DNA from: JAQUCI01 sp964553255
Lineage (GTDB): Bacteria; Bacillota_I; Bacilli_A; Erysipelotrichales; Erysipelotrichaceae
DNA: 32,768 bases
Assembly (NCBI GenBank): GCA_964553255.1
Contig: CAZKJS010000018.1
Coordinates: 1 to 32,768, forward strand
Direction of reading: 5' to 3'
Shown: positions 24,369 to 31,916 of the stretch, piece by piece
How positions within the stretch are numbered: position 1 is the first letter of the stretch
Layout: each line of letters begins with the position of its first letter
Translations under genes and position numbers: made by a program
The notes under the pieces: model-generated
Database searches by the model: none
What the model saw: only the letters and a program-made list of their open reading frames with translations
Told to the model about the DNA's origin: nothing

Positions 24369-26213
24369 GTGAGAAATAGAAATGCTTTAGCTAATATATT
24401 GCCATATATTATCGTCATGATTGCTATTTATAGTATTTTTTCAATGACAAATACGGCATTGGTTCAAAAGCTTTCTTATAACGAGTTTAACAAAGTCGTT
24501 CAAGACAAGAAGGTTGTTTCAGCTAAAATTACTGTAAGTAATGTGGTGTTGGATGTTGAGGGTGTTTATCTTGATGCTGATAAACAAGAGATAAATTTCA
24601 AAACAGTAATACCAAACACTGAAAAATCTAACAATGAACTGGTGGAAATACTAGCATCTTATACTACTGTAACCATCGTCAATGCCTATGAGACTAATGT
24701 CTTTTGGGATGTTATCATGCAGGTTGTGCCCTATATCTTAATGGGGGGATTTGTATTATATCTTTTAACTAGGATGAACAACGCAGGTGGCAATAATAAC
24801 GCCTTTGAGTTTGGCAAATCAAAAGCTCGTCTTGAGAGTGACATCAAGGTGCGTTTCTCTGATGTTGAAGGATGCGAAGAAGAAAAAGCAGAAATGGAAG
24901 AATTGATCGAGTATCTAAAAAATCCTAAGAGATTTTCAAAAATGGGTGCTCGTATACCAAAAGGAATACTGTTAGTTGGTCCTCCTGGTACTGGTAAAAC
25001 GTTATTAGCGAAAGCGGTAGCGGGTGAGGCTGATGTACCATTCTACTCAATTTCTGGTAGTGATTTTGTGGAAATGTTTGTCGGTGTTGGTGCAAGTCGT
25101 GTTCGTGACATGTTTAAAAACGCTGGTAAAACAGCTCCAGCAATGATCTTTATCGATGAAATCGATGCTGTTGGTCGTCAACGTGGCGCTGGTGTTGGTG
25201 GTGGACATGATGAAAGAGAACAAACACTCAATCAATTGTTGGTTGAAATGGATGGTATCAATGATAACGCTGGTGTATTGATCATTGCGGCCACTAATCG
25301 TCCAGATATCCTGGATCCAGCTTTATTAAGACCAGGTCGTTTTGATCGTCAGATTACTGTAAGCTTGCCTGATCGCAAAGGTCGTGAGGCAATATTAGGA
25401 GTACACGCTCGTAATAAACATATCGCTGATGATGTTGATTTAAATGCGATTGCTAAAAGAACACCAGGCTTTAGTGGTGCTGATCTTGAAAATGTATTGA
25501 ATGAAGCGGCTATCTTAGCGGTTCGAAATGATCAAGAATTAATAACTATGGACTTAATGGATGAAGCTATTGATCGCGTTATGATGGGTCCGGCAAAACG
25601 TTCGCGTACCTATACTGATAAAGAAAAACGATTGGTCGCATACCATGAAACTGGTCATGCAGTAATTGGTTTGAAGTTGAGTGATGCACAATTAGTTCAA
25701 AAAGTGACAATTATACCGCGTGGCGTTGCTGGTGGTTATAATCTAATGACACCAAAAGAAGAAACATTGCTTAATACTAAAGGAAGTTTATTAGCTATGA
25801 TAACGGGTTATCTTGGTGGTCGCGTTACTGAAGAAATTGTTTTTAACGAAATTTCCACTGGTGCTTCTAATGACATCGAAAGATCAACGATGATCGCTCG
25901 TGAGATGGTTACTGTATACGGTATGAGTGAGCTTGGTCCAATCAAGTATGATAGTGGCGAACACAGTGTTTTCTTGGGTCGTGATTATGGGGCAAGAGCT
26001 AGTGTTAGTGGTGGCGTAGCCTTTGAGATCGATCAAGCGGTAAGACAAATTATTGATGATTGCTATAAAAAAGCGCAAAAGATCATCAATGATAATCGCG
26101 AATTAGTAGATGCTATCGCTTCAGCACTCTTAGAACATGAAACGCTTACTAGTGAACAGATATATGCGCTAGCTGAGGGTAAGACTGCTCAAGAAGTATT
26201 CGCAACAGTTTAA
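24369..26213 (+). CDS. ftsH: ATP-dependent zinc metalloprotease FtsH
   Basis: A membrane-anchored AAA+ protease that degrades misfolded membrane proteins and short-lived regulators. Two membrane helices (about residues 8-28 and 115-135) bracket the extracytoplasmic domain. The AAA domain has Walker A GPPGTGKT at 204-211, Walker B IFIDEIDAVG, and the second-region-of-homology stretch ATNRPDILDPALLRPGRFD. The zinc site is HETGH at 426-430. The protein has 614 residues. Translation starts at a GTG, with SD AAAGGAG 9 bases upstream. A terminator follows. Confidence 0.97.
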   Translation: MRNRNALANILPYIIVMIAIYSIFSMTNTALVQKLSYNEFNKVVQDKKVVSAKITVSNVVLDVEGVYLDADKQEINFKTVIPNTEKSNNELVEILASYTTVTIVNAYETNVFWDVIMQVVPYILMGGFVLYLLTRMNNAGGNNNAFEFGKSKARLESDIKVRFSDVEGCEEEKAEMEELIEYLKNPKRFSKMGARIPKGILLVGPPGTGKTLLAKAVAGEADVPFYSISGSDFVEMFVGVGASRVRDMFKNAGKTAPAMIFIDEIDAVGRQRGAGVGGGHDEREQTLNQLLVEMDGINDNAGVLIIAATNRPDILDPALLRPGRFDRQITVSLPDRKGREAILGVHARNKHIADDVDLNAIAKRTPGFSGADLENVLNEAAILAVRNDQELITMDLMDEAIDRVMMGPAKRSRTYTDKEKRLVAYHETGHAVIGLKLSDAQLVQKVTIIPRGVAGGYNLMTPKEETLLNTKGSLLAMITGYLGGRVTEEIVFNEISTGASNDIERSTMIAREMVTVYGMSELGPIKYDSGEHSVFLGRDYGARASVSGGVAFEIDQAVRQIIDDCYKKAQKIINDNRELVDAIASALLEHETLTSEQIYALAEGKTAQEVFATV

Positions 26214-26222
26214 TTAAGTACT

Positions 26223-26249
26223 AAAGCTATTGATCATCAATAGCTTTTT
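26223..26249 (+). terminator. Terminator after ftsH
   Basis: Ten-pair perfect stem (26223-26232 with 26238-26247) and a short T-tail that overlaps the right arm. It closes the tilS-hpt-ftsH unit. Confidence 0.75.
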
Positions 26250-26281
26250 GAATTATATAAAAAGATATGATCGAGGAAGAT

Positions 26282-27169
26282 ATGAGTGATAAATTAATAA
26301 AAGGCTTAATATGTGATGGGCGTGTTAGAGTCTATCTTTGTAACACAACAAAAACATGTGAAACCGCAAAGCAGAAACATGATTTATGGCCAACATCGAT
26401 GGCAGCTTTAGGGCGTGTTTTATCAATAACAGCTATTATGGGAAGTATGCTGAAGGGAAAAGATGAAAAAGTAACTATCCAGATCAATGGTAATGGTTCA
26501 ATTGGTACAATAATGGCTGATGGTTATCAAGATGGTCATGTACGTGGCTTTGTTGGAGATCCACATTTAATGTTGATTGATAACAAGACAAAAAAACTAG
26601 CAGTTGGTGCAATTGTTGGTCATGATGGTTATTTAAGAGTGATCAGAGATACTGGGTTAAAAGATGATTTTGCGACAACAGTCAAGTTAGTTAGTGGTGA
26701 GATTGGTGAAGATTTTGCCTATTATTTTACCGCAAGCGAACAAATACCCACAGCTGTTTCAGTTGGCGTATTAATAGATAACAATAATAAGGTGATAGCT
26801 GCAGGGGCCCTTATTATTCAAGTAATGCCTAACGCTTATGAAGAAGATATCATTTATTGTGAAGAAGTTGTTAGTAAGTTACCTGATCTATCAAAAATGA
26901 TTCTTGATCAACCCGATGTTAATTCACTTTTAAAAGCGATATTTACGGATGTTGAAATTTTATCAGAAACAGAAATTAGTTTTAGATGTGATTGCCATAA
27001 AGATAAAATGCACTCGGCTTTAATAACCCTAGCAGTTGAAGATCTAAATGATATGATAAAAGAAGATGATGGTTGTGAAATAGTGTGTCAGTATTGTAAT
27101 AAGCCATACAAGTTCAGTGCTGAAGAACTTAAAACGATAGTTAAAGCGAAAAATGAACAGTCCATTTAA
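26282..27169 (+). CDS. hslO: Redox-regulated chaperone Hsp33
   Basis: A holdase that is inactive while its four cysteines bind zinc and is activated by oxidative unfolding. The redox switch domain has C236-x-C238 and C269-x-x-C272, the CXC and CXXC pattern of the family, at the expected spacing. The N-terminal beta domain carries the GNGSIGTIMADGY type of segment. I start at the ATG at 26282 because SD GAGGAAG sits just before it. An in-frame ATG at 26267 lies upstream of that SD. This gives 295 residues. The gene overlaps dusB by 17 bases. Confidence 0.95.
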   Translation: MSDKLIKGLICDGRVRVYLCNTTKTCETAKQKHDLWPTSMAALGRVLSITAIMGSMLKGKDEKVTIQINGNGSIGTIMADGYQDGHVRGFVGDPHLMLIDNKTKKLAVGAIVGHDGYLRVIRDTGLKDDFATTVKLVSGEIGEDFAYYFTASEQIPTAVSVGVLIDNNNKVIAAGALIIQVMPNAYEEDIIYCEEVVSKLPDLSKMILDQPDVNSLLKAIFTDVEILSETEISFRCDCHKDKMHSALITLAVEDLNDMIKEDDGCEIVCQYCNKPYKFSAEELKTIVKAKNEQSI

Positions 27170-28130
27170 GATTAAAGATGTAATAATTGCTAATAGAGTA
27201 ATAGTAGCACCAATGGCTGGTATAACTAATATGGCATACCGAAGCTTGTTGAAGCAGTTGGGTGCTGGTTTGATCTATAGCGAAATGGTTAGTGATAAAG
27301 CCATTAATTATCGTAATAAGAAGACAATGGACATGTTAGTTATTGATGAAAACGAACATCCTATCAGTTTACAGCTTTTTGGTAGTGAAATAGATAGTAT
27401 GGTTGAAGCAGCGAGATATATTGATCAAAACACTTTATGTGATATCATTGACATCAATATGGGTTGTCCAGTTAACAAGATTACCGCAAATAACGCTGGT
27501 AGTGCCTTGATGAAAGATCCAATGCATATTTTTAATTTAGTAAGTGCTATAAAAGCGAACATTTCAAAACCTTTGAGTGTAAAGATAAGATCAGGCTATT
27601 TTGAAAAAGCAATAAATGCTAAAGAGGTAGCGATTTTATGTGAAAAAGCTGGAGCTGATGCGATTGCTGTTCATCCTAGAACACGTAATCAAATGTATAG
27701 TGGTAAAGCAGACTGGAATATTATCAAAATAGTAAAAGAAGTAGTGAAAATACCGGTTATTGGTAATGGTGACATCATAAACAGAGATGATGCGTTTGCT
27801 ATGATGGCACTGACTAAATGTGATGCGGTAATGATTGGAAGAGGTTTGTTGGGTAATCCGTGGTTGATCAAAGAGATACTAGATGAGTCATTTACCACTA
27901 TTGATCATGATAAGAAACTTGATATGGTAATTGAGCATGCGCTGCGTTTAGTTGAGCAAAAAGGCGAGAAAGTTGCGATAAGAGAAATGCGTGGTCAAGC
28001 TGGATGGTACTTAAGTGGATTACCTCACAACAATAAGATAAAAGAGCGTTTATCTAAGGTTGTATGTTTGGCAGAAATAAAGCAAATTGTGGCAGAATAT
28101 CGATTAATGTTGAGCACACATCAAGACTAA
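27153..28130 (+). CDS. dusB: tRNA-dihydrouridine synthase B
   Basis: An FMN- and NADPH-dependent enzyme that reduces uridines in tRNA to dihydrouridine. The TIM-barrel N-terminal domain begins with VIVAPMAGITNMAYR. The catalytic acid is Cys105 in NMGCPVNKI. FMN-phosphate binding is seen in GNGDI and MIGRGLLGNPW. The C-terminal helical tRNA-binding domain completes 325 residues. The ATG lies inside the 3' end of hslO with no clear SD, so translation is probably coupled. The hslO...dusB-lysS order matches B. subtilis, though coaX, cysK and the folate genes are missing from between. Confidence 0.94.
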   Translation: MNSPFKIKDVIIANRVIVAPMAGITNMAYRSLLKQLGAGLIYSEMVSDKAINYRNKKTMDMLVIDENEHPISLQLFGSEIDSMVEAARYIDQNTLCDIIDINMGCPVNKITANNAGSALMKDPMHIFNLVSAIKANISKPLSVKIRSGYFEKAINAKEVAILCEKAGADAIAVHPRTRNQMYSGKADWNIIKIVKEVVKIPVIGNGDIINRDDAFAMMALTKCDAVMIGRGLLGNPWLIKEILDESFTTIDHDKKLDMVIEHALRLVEQKGEKVAIREMRGQAGWYLSGLPHNNKIKERLSKVVCLAEIKQIVAEYRLMLSTHQD

Positions 28131-28162
28131 ATGTAATTGCTAATGAAAACAAAGTGATTATT

Positions 28163-28171
28163 TGGTATTAT
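28163..28171 (+). promoter_or_regulatory. Possible extended -10 promoter for lysS
   Basis: TGG-TATTAT with the -10 at 28166-28171 and no good -35. The predicted leader is about 17 bases. Readthrough from dusB is also possible, since no terminator is seen. Confidence 0.4.
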
Positions 28172-28194
28172 AAATAGGAAAAGTAGGTGTAAAT

Positions 28195-29682
28195 ATGGAA
28201 GAACTAGATTTAACAGAACAAGAACAGGTAAGACGAGCTAAGCTAAAAACTTTAGTTGACAAAGGAATTGAACCATTTGGAACAGCTTATAAACGTACAC
28301 ATCTTACAGCAGAGATAGTTGCGCTTTATCAAGATAAAACAAAAGAAGAGTTAGCTGAACTAGCAATAAAGGTAAGAATCGCCGGTAGGATCATGACAAA
28401 AAGATTGATGGGGAAAGCGGGTTTTTTCCATCTACAAGATCGTGACGGTCGCATTCAAATATATGTAAGAAAAGATGTCATTGGTGATGATCTTTATGAT
28501 GTTTTTGAAGATGGTGACTTAGGTGATATCGTTGGTATCGCTGGTGAAGTTTTCAGAACCAATCATGGTGAATTATCAATTAAAGCTGAAGAATATACTC
28601 ATTTGACCAAAGCACTTAGACCACTACCAGATAAATGGCATGGTCTTCATGATATAGAAGAACGCTTTCGTCGACGCTATGTTGACTTAATTGTAAATGA
28701 AAAAGCTAGATGGGTAGCGATGACAAGACCAAAGATCATAAGGTCAATACAACATTATTTAGACAATCAAGGATTGATCGAAGTTGAAACACCAGTATTA
28801 CAACCGATTCTAGGTGGTGCCGCTGCTAGGCCTTTTATCACACATCATAATACTCTTGATATGGATTTCTATTTACGTATCGCAACCGAACTACCACTAA
28901 AACGTTTAATCGTTGGTGGTATGGAAGGTGTGTATGAAATTGGTAGATTGTTTAGAAATGAAGGAATGGATGCTAAGCATAATCCAGAGTTTACAACCGT
29001 TGAAGCATATGTTGCCTACTCAGACCTTAATGGTATGATGGATTTAGTTGAAGGGTTATTTTATAATGTTGCCTTAGAAGTTCTTAATACAACCAGCGTT
29101 ACATTCAATGACAAAGTAATTGAACTTAAAGGTCCGTTTAAACGCCAACATATGGTAGATTGTATCAAAGAGGCTTGTGGTGTTGATTTTTGGCCAGTGC
29201 ATGATTTAGAAACAGCACTAGCTCTTGCGAAAAAGCATAATGTAATGATCGAAAAACACCAAAGAAGTATTGGTCATATCATCAATCGCTTTTTTGAAGA
29301 GTTTGGTGAGAAAAATTTAATTCAACCAACTTTGTTATATGGTCATCCTATCGAAATATCCCCTTTAGCTAAAAGTAGTAAAGAAGATTCTCGTTTTACT
29401 GAACGATTTGAACTATTCATCGATGGTAGCGAATATGCGAATGCATTTAGTGAACTAAATGATCCCATTGATCAAAAAGAGCGTTTTGAAAACCAACTTA
29501 AAGAAAAAACATTAGGGAATGTTGAAGCTAATGAAATGGATATCGACTATGTTGAAGCATTAGAGTATGGATTACCACCATCAGGCGGTATTGGTGTAGG
29601 AGTTGACCGTTTCGTGATGTTGTTGACTAATAGTGACACAATACGTGAAGTAATTCTATTCCCACATATGAGAAGTAGATAG
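28195..29682 (+). CDS. lysS: Lysyl-tRNA synthetase (class II)
   Basis: Charges tRNA-Lys with lysine. The N-terminal OB-fold anticodon domain (about residues 50-150) is followed by the class II catalytic core. Motif 2 is FRNEGMDAKHNPEFT from residue 253. Motif 3 is GIGVGVDR, ending at Arg472. The 495-residue length is standard. SD GTAGGTG lies just upstream of the ATG. The final 23 bases, including the stop codon, are repeated exactly at 31633-31655, so the 3' end appears to have been used as an integration site, with the reading frame restored by the inserted DNA. The protein is intact. Confidence 0.97.
   Translation: MEELDLTEQEQVRRAKLKTLVDKGIEPFGTAYKRTHLTAEIVALYQDKTKEELAELAIKVRIAGRIMTKRLMGKAGFFHLQDRDGRIQIYVRKDVIGDDLYDVFEDGDLGDIVGIAGEVFRTNHGELSIKAEEYTHLTKALRPLPDKWHGLHDIEERFRRRYVDLIVNEKARWVAMTRPKIIRSIQHYLDNQGLIEVETPVLQPILGGAAARPFITHHNTLDMDFYLRIATELPLKRLIVGGMEGVYEIGRLFRNEGMDAKHNPEFTTVEAYVAYSDLNGMMDLVEGLFYNVALEVLNTTSVTFNDKVIELKGPFKRQHMVDCIKEACGVDFWPVHDLETALALAKKHNVMIEKHQRSIGHIINRFFEEFGEKNLIQPTLLYGHPIEISPLAKSSKEDSRFTERFELFIDGSEYANAFSELNDPIDQKERFENQLKEKTLGNVEANEMDIDYVEALEYGLPPSGGIGVGVDRFVMLLTNSDTIREVILFPHMRSR
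29660..29682 (+). repeat. Left copy of 23-bp direct repeat (lysS 3' end)
   Basis: The last 23 bases of lysS, ending with its TAG stop, are identical to 31633-31655. The copies are 1973 bases apart. This is the arrangement expected of attL and attR after site-specific integration into the 3' end of a gene. Confidence 0.9.
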
Positions 29683-29692
29683 ATTGAGAGAT

Positions 29693-29714
29693 ATCATCAT
29701 AATTTGATGATTTT
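29693..29714 (+). terminator. Weak terminator just after lysS
   Basis: A 7-bp stem (29693-29699 with 29705-29711, ATCATCA with TGATGAT) is followed by three further Ts. It lies within the inserted segment, so it may replace the displaced lysS terminator. Confidence 0.5.
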
Positions 29715-29733
29715 GAGGTCTATGTTGAAAAGT

Positions 29734-29788
29734 ACGAATAAGACGCAAGTCCAACGGAGGTAAATCGTTGTTTTTGCGTCTTGTTCGT
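29734..29788. repeat. Long hairpin upstream of the DUF4143 gene
   Basis: Arms 29734-29748 and 29774-29788 pair over 15 positions with one G-U pair. An inner CAACG/CGTTG stem within the loop gives a two-level hairpin. No clear T-run follows on either strand. It may be a structured RNA, a transcription barrier or part of the element's recombination end. Confidence 0.65.
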
Positions 29789-29810
29789 GTTATTTAAAAA
29801 TAATTGAACA

Positions 29811-29871
29811 TGTCTTTTCGTGATTTATTGTTCTAAATAAACTTGTCCTTTCGTGATTAGTGAAGTATTAT
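29811..29871 (+). promoter_or_regulatory. Promoter with spaced direct repeat for the DUF4143 gene
   Basis: A -35 TTGTCC (29843-29848) and -10 TATTAT (29866-29871) are 17 bases apart. A 15-base motif (TGTCYTTTCGTGATT) occurs at 29811-29825 and 29844-29858 with one difference. The copies are 33 bases apart, about three helical turns. The second overlaps the -35 and spacer, as an operator or a duplicated promoter would. Confidence 0.55.
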
Positions 29872-29888
29872 TGGTATGAGGTGAGACG

Positions 29889-31229
29889 ATGCTAAAAAGA
29901 AAAATATACTCTAGATTGGTTGAATGGAAGAATACTTCTCAAGGAAAGACAGCTTTACTAATAAATGGAGCAAGACGAGTAGGCAAAAGTCATATATGTA
30001 AAGAGTTCGGTGAAAATGAGTATAAGAGCTATATTTTGATTGATTTTGCGAATGTACCGAAAGAGATTGTCGAACTGATTGAAAACGAGAGTTATGACTT
30101 GGATATTTTCTTTTTGAAGTTATCTGCTTTTTACTCCGTTAAATTATTTGAACGAGAAAGTTTAATAGTATTTGATGAAGTGCAACTCTTGCCAAGAGCA
30201 AGACAACTGATAAAGTATCTAGTTGCTGATCAACGGTATGACTATATTGAAACAGGATCCCTTTTATCCATAAAAAGGAATGTTCAAGATATTGTTATCC
30301 CCTCTGAAGAAAAACATATGACAATGTTTCCTTTAGATTTCGAAGAATTTTTGTGGGCATTAGGCGATAATACTACAGTTCCAATTTTGATGGACTTCTT
30401 CAAAAAAAGAATACCATTAGGTCAAGCTCTTCATCGGAAAGTTATGAATGACTTCAGACAGTATTTACTCGTTGGTGGAATGCCGCAATCCATAAACGAA
30501 TATCTTAATAGTAAGGAGTTTAGTAGGGTTGATGAAGTAAAACGTAATATATTATCTTTATATAGAAACGATATTGCTAAATTCTCGGGAAACAATCAAA
30601 ATAAAGTATTGGCGATTTTTGATGAAATTCCAGGTCAACTTTCAAAAAAAGAAAAAAAATATGTGTTATCTTCAATCTCGAAGGAAGCACGATTAAGAGA
30701 ATATGAGGATTCTTTCATGTGGCTGGATGACGCAATGATAATAAACACTTGCTTCAATGCCACGGATCCCAATTTGGGCTTATCTTTAAGTAGTGAACAT
30801 ACAACTAGAAAGTGCTATATGGCGGATACAGGCCTTTTGGTTACTCAGACGTTCTATGATAAGGACGTTTTGAGCAACAATTTATATAAAGATATTTTAT
30901 TTGATAAAACTAGTGTAAATGAAGGGATGTTAATGGAAAACATTGTTGCCCAGATTTTACGGTTTAACGGATATAAACTCTATTTCTATTCAAGAAATGA
31001 TAAAGAAAATCGTGAGAATCATATGGAAATTGATTTTTTAATTACAAAAGGAAAGGGAGTAATACCAATTGAAGTTAAGTCATCGGCATATAAAAAACAC
31101 TCATCTTTGGATAAATTCAGCAAAAAATTTAAGAATCGTATTGAAGAAAGAATAATTCTGTATCAAAAAGACGTTTCTATAATTGACGGAGTTTTACACT
31201 TGCCAATATATATGGCAATGTTCTTATAA
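29889..31229 (+). CDS. AAA_14 / DUF4143 family ATPase
   Basis: A 446-residue P-loop ATPase of the AAA_14-DUF4143 type. Walker A is GARRVGKS at residues 27-34 and Walker B is LIVFDEVQ with Asp96-Glu97. The C-terminal DUF4143 region has the E380-x-D382...E395-x-K397 pattern (EIDFLI, then IPIEVKSS), which resembles a PD-(D/E)xK nuclease core. The family is frequent and often multicopy in gut Bacillota and Bacteroidota, with no settled function. SD GAGGTGAG lies 3 bases before the ATG. The gene sits alone in the putative inserted element behind its own promoter. A toxin, defence or DNA-maintenance role is possible but only speculation. Confidence 0.88.
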   Translation: MLKRKIYSRLVEWKNTSQGKTALLINGARRVGKSHICKEFGENEYKSYILIDFANVPKEIVELIENESYDLDIFFLKLSAFYSVKLFERESLIVFDEVQLLPRARQLIKYLVADQRYDYIETGSLLSIKRNVQDIVIPSEEKHMTMFPLDFEEFLWALGDNTTVPILMDFFKKRIPLGQALHRKVMNDFRQYLLVGGMPQSINEYLNSKEFSRVDEVKRNILSLYRNDIAKFSGNNQNKVLAIFDEIPGQLSKKEKKYVLSSISKEARLREYEDSFMWLDDAMIINTCFNATDPNLGLSLSSEHTTRKCYMADTGLLVTQTFYDKDVLSNNLYKDILFDKTSVNEGMLMENIVAQILRFNGYKLYFYSRNDKENRENHMEIDFLITKGKGVIPIEVKSSAYKKHSSLDKFSKKFKNRIEERIILYQKDVSIIDGVLHLPIYMAMFL

Positions 31230-31297
31230 AACAATTAGTATGATTTTGTCATTAGGTAGGTGATAAATCAATAAATTATTCATTTAATAATACATAA

Positions 31298-31472
31298 TTG
31301 CGTATACTGGCGGAAATTAGAAGTAATCACCATATTATGAAACCGCAACTTGCATCTACTCTGAAAGTATGAAAAACAACAATTGATAAAGGGATATCAG
31401 CATTAAGAAAATATGAGTTTATTGAAAGAGTTGGTTCAAATAAAACGGGAGTATTGGAAAGTCTTGAAATAG
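31298..31472 (+). pseudogene. Decayed C-terminal winged-helix fragment of an AAA_4/AlbA-type regulator
   Basis: From 31298 the frame reads a helix-turn-helix tail of the kind found at the C-terminus of AAA_4-domain DNA-binding ATPases, including the segments QLASTLKV, KTTIDKGISALRKYEFIERV and GSNKTG. A TGA stop interrupts it at 31370-31372, where Ser is expected. One extra base at 31451 shifts the frame; skipping it restores YWKVLK and a TAG stop at 31470-31472, the typical end of this family. No N-terminal part exists nearby, so it is a truncated remnant. The family call is from pattern recognition of the C-terminal motif. Confidence 0.7.
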
Positions 31473-31632
31473 TAATGATTTAATAACTAGATTTGTGCGC
31501 CTTCCGTACGCCAAATTTACGCCTATTGATAGACAATTTGTAACGAGTTATGTATACTTATGGAATTCGTAAAGTTGAAATATAGAACCTTTGTAGACAT
31601 ATAAAGAATTATGAGCACTAAGAAGTGGAAAT
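31473..31632. other. Non-coding stretch before the right repeat
   Basis: No gene can be supported here. A promoter-like pair, TAGACA (31530-31535) and TATACT (31553-31558) at 17-base spacing, faces right but leads only to a 10-codon frame at 31611 that ends inside the repeat. It could be what remains of the control region of a lost gene. Confidence 0.3.
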
Positions 31633-31655
31633 CCCACATATGAGAAGTAGATAGT
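31633..31655 (+). repeat. Right copy of 23-bp direct repeat (lysS 3' end)
   Basis: Identical over 23 bases to the last codons and stop of lysS at 29660-29682. Just upstream, GAAGT precedes the repeat in both copies at slightly different spacing, but similarity is otherwise lost. Confidence 0.9.
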
Positions 31656-31661
31656 AAATAA

Positions 31662-31685
31662 GAAAGCCAGACGGCTTTTTTATTT
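31662..31685 (+). terminator. Terminator after the right repeat (probable original lysS terminator)
   Basis: Stem 31664-31669 with 31674-31679 (AAAGCC with GGCTTT), loop AGAC, then T-rich tail. It starts nine bases after the repeated lysS stop codon, the usual distance for a gene's own terminator. Confidence 0.8.
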
Positions 31686-31758
31686 TGTGATGGCTATATT
31701 TATTGATAACAAATTTGGTTCTAAAATTAGCAAATTATAAAGAGGTTCTAAATATTAG

Positions 31759-31780
31759 TCTTAATAATAACTTATTAAGA
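31759..31780. promoter_or_regulatory. Perfect dyad upstream of the solute-binding protein gene
   Basis: Nine-base arms (31759-31767 and 31772-31780, TCTTAATAA with TTATTAAGA) are separated by 4 bases. This is a good operator shape for a dimeric repressor. No T-run follows directly, so a terminator is less likely. The cognate regulator is unknown. Confidence 0.45.
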
Positions 31781-31857
31781 ATGGGAAAAAAGGGTTTAAA
31801 CTTAACGGTTTTTTTACTTTTTGTGTTCAAAGGTAACTACTAATAAGCCTTTATTTA

Positions 31858-31902
31858 TGCTAATATAAGCATAGTAAGTCGCTGGGAAATCCCCAAAACG
31901 AC
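31858..31902 (+). promoter_or_regulatory. Promoter and leader hairpin of the solute-binding protein gene
   Basis: An extended -10 candidate TGC-TAATAT (31858-31866) overlaps a small dyad, TATGC/GCATA (31856-31860 and 31869-31873). The leader then holds a two-part hairpin: outer arms 31878-31881 and 31899-31902 (GTCG/CGAC), inner arms 31883-31886 and 31892-31895. It ends just before the strong SD AAAGGAGG. The -35 is weak. Confidence 0.45.
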
Positions 31903-31916
31903 AAAGGAGGACAAAA

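Larger units (their letters stand above)
29683..31655. mobile_element. Putative 1.97-kb element integrated at the 3' end of lysS
   Basis: The segment from the end of lysS to the end of the second 23-bp repeat looks like inserted DNA. It separates lysS from a strong terminator at 31662-31685 that fits as its original one. It interrupts the dense housekeeping layout and contains cargo typical of accessory regions: a DUF4143 ATPase and a decayed regulator fragment. No integrase, transposase or terminal inverted repeats are visible. It is therefore either non-autonomous or the remnant of a larger element. A local duplication plus gene gain by another route cannot be excluded. Confidence 0.6.

Noticed and set aside
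29811..29858. CRISPR-like repeat pair
   Set aside because: Only two 15-base copies with one mismatch, overlapping a promoter; no array and no cas genes.
31370..31372. TGA read as tryptophan (genetic code 4)
   Set aside because: TGA is the true stop of several intact genes here (argS, prfA, atpF, glyA), and Trp in conserved positions is encoded by TGG. Ser is the expected residue at this site.
31611..31642. Short frame starting ATG-AGC just before the right repeat
   Set aside because: It ends after 10 codons inside the repeat, lacks an SD, and would also end there in a circular form of the element.
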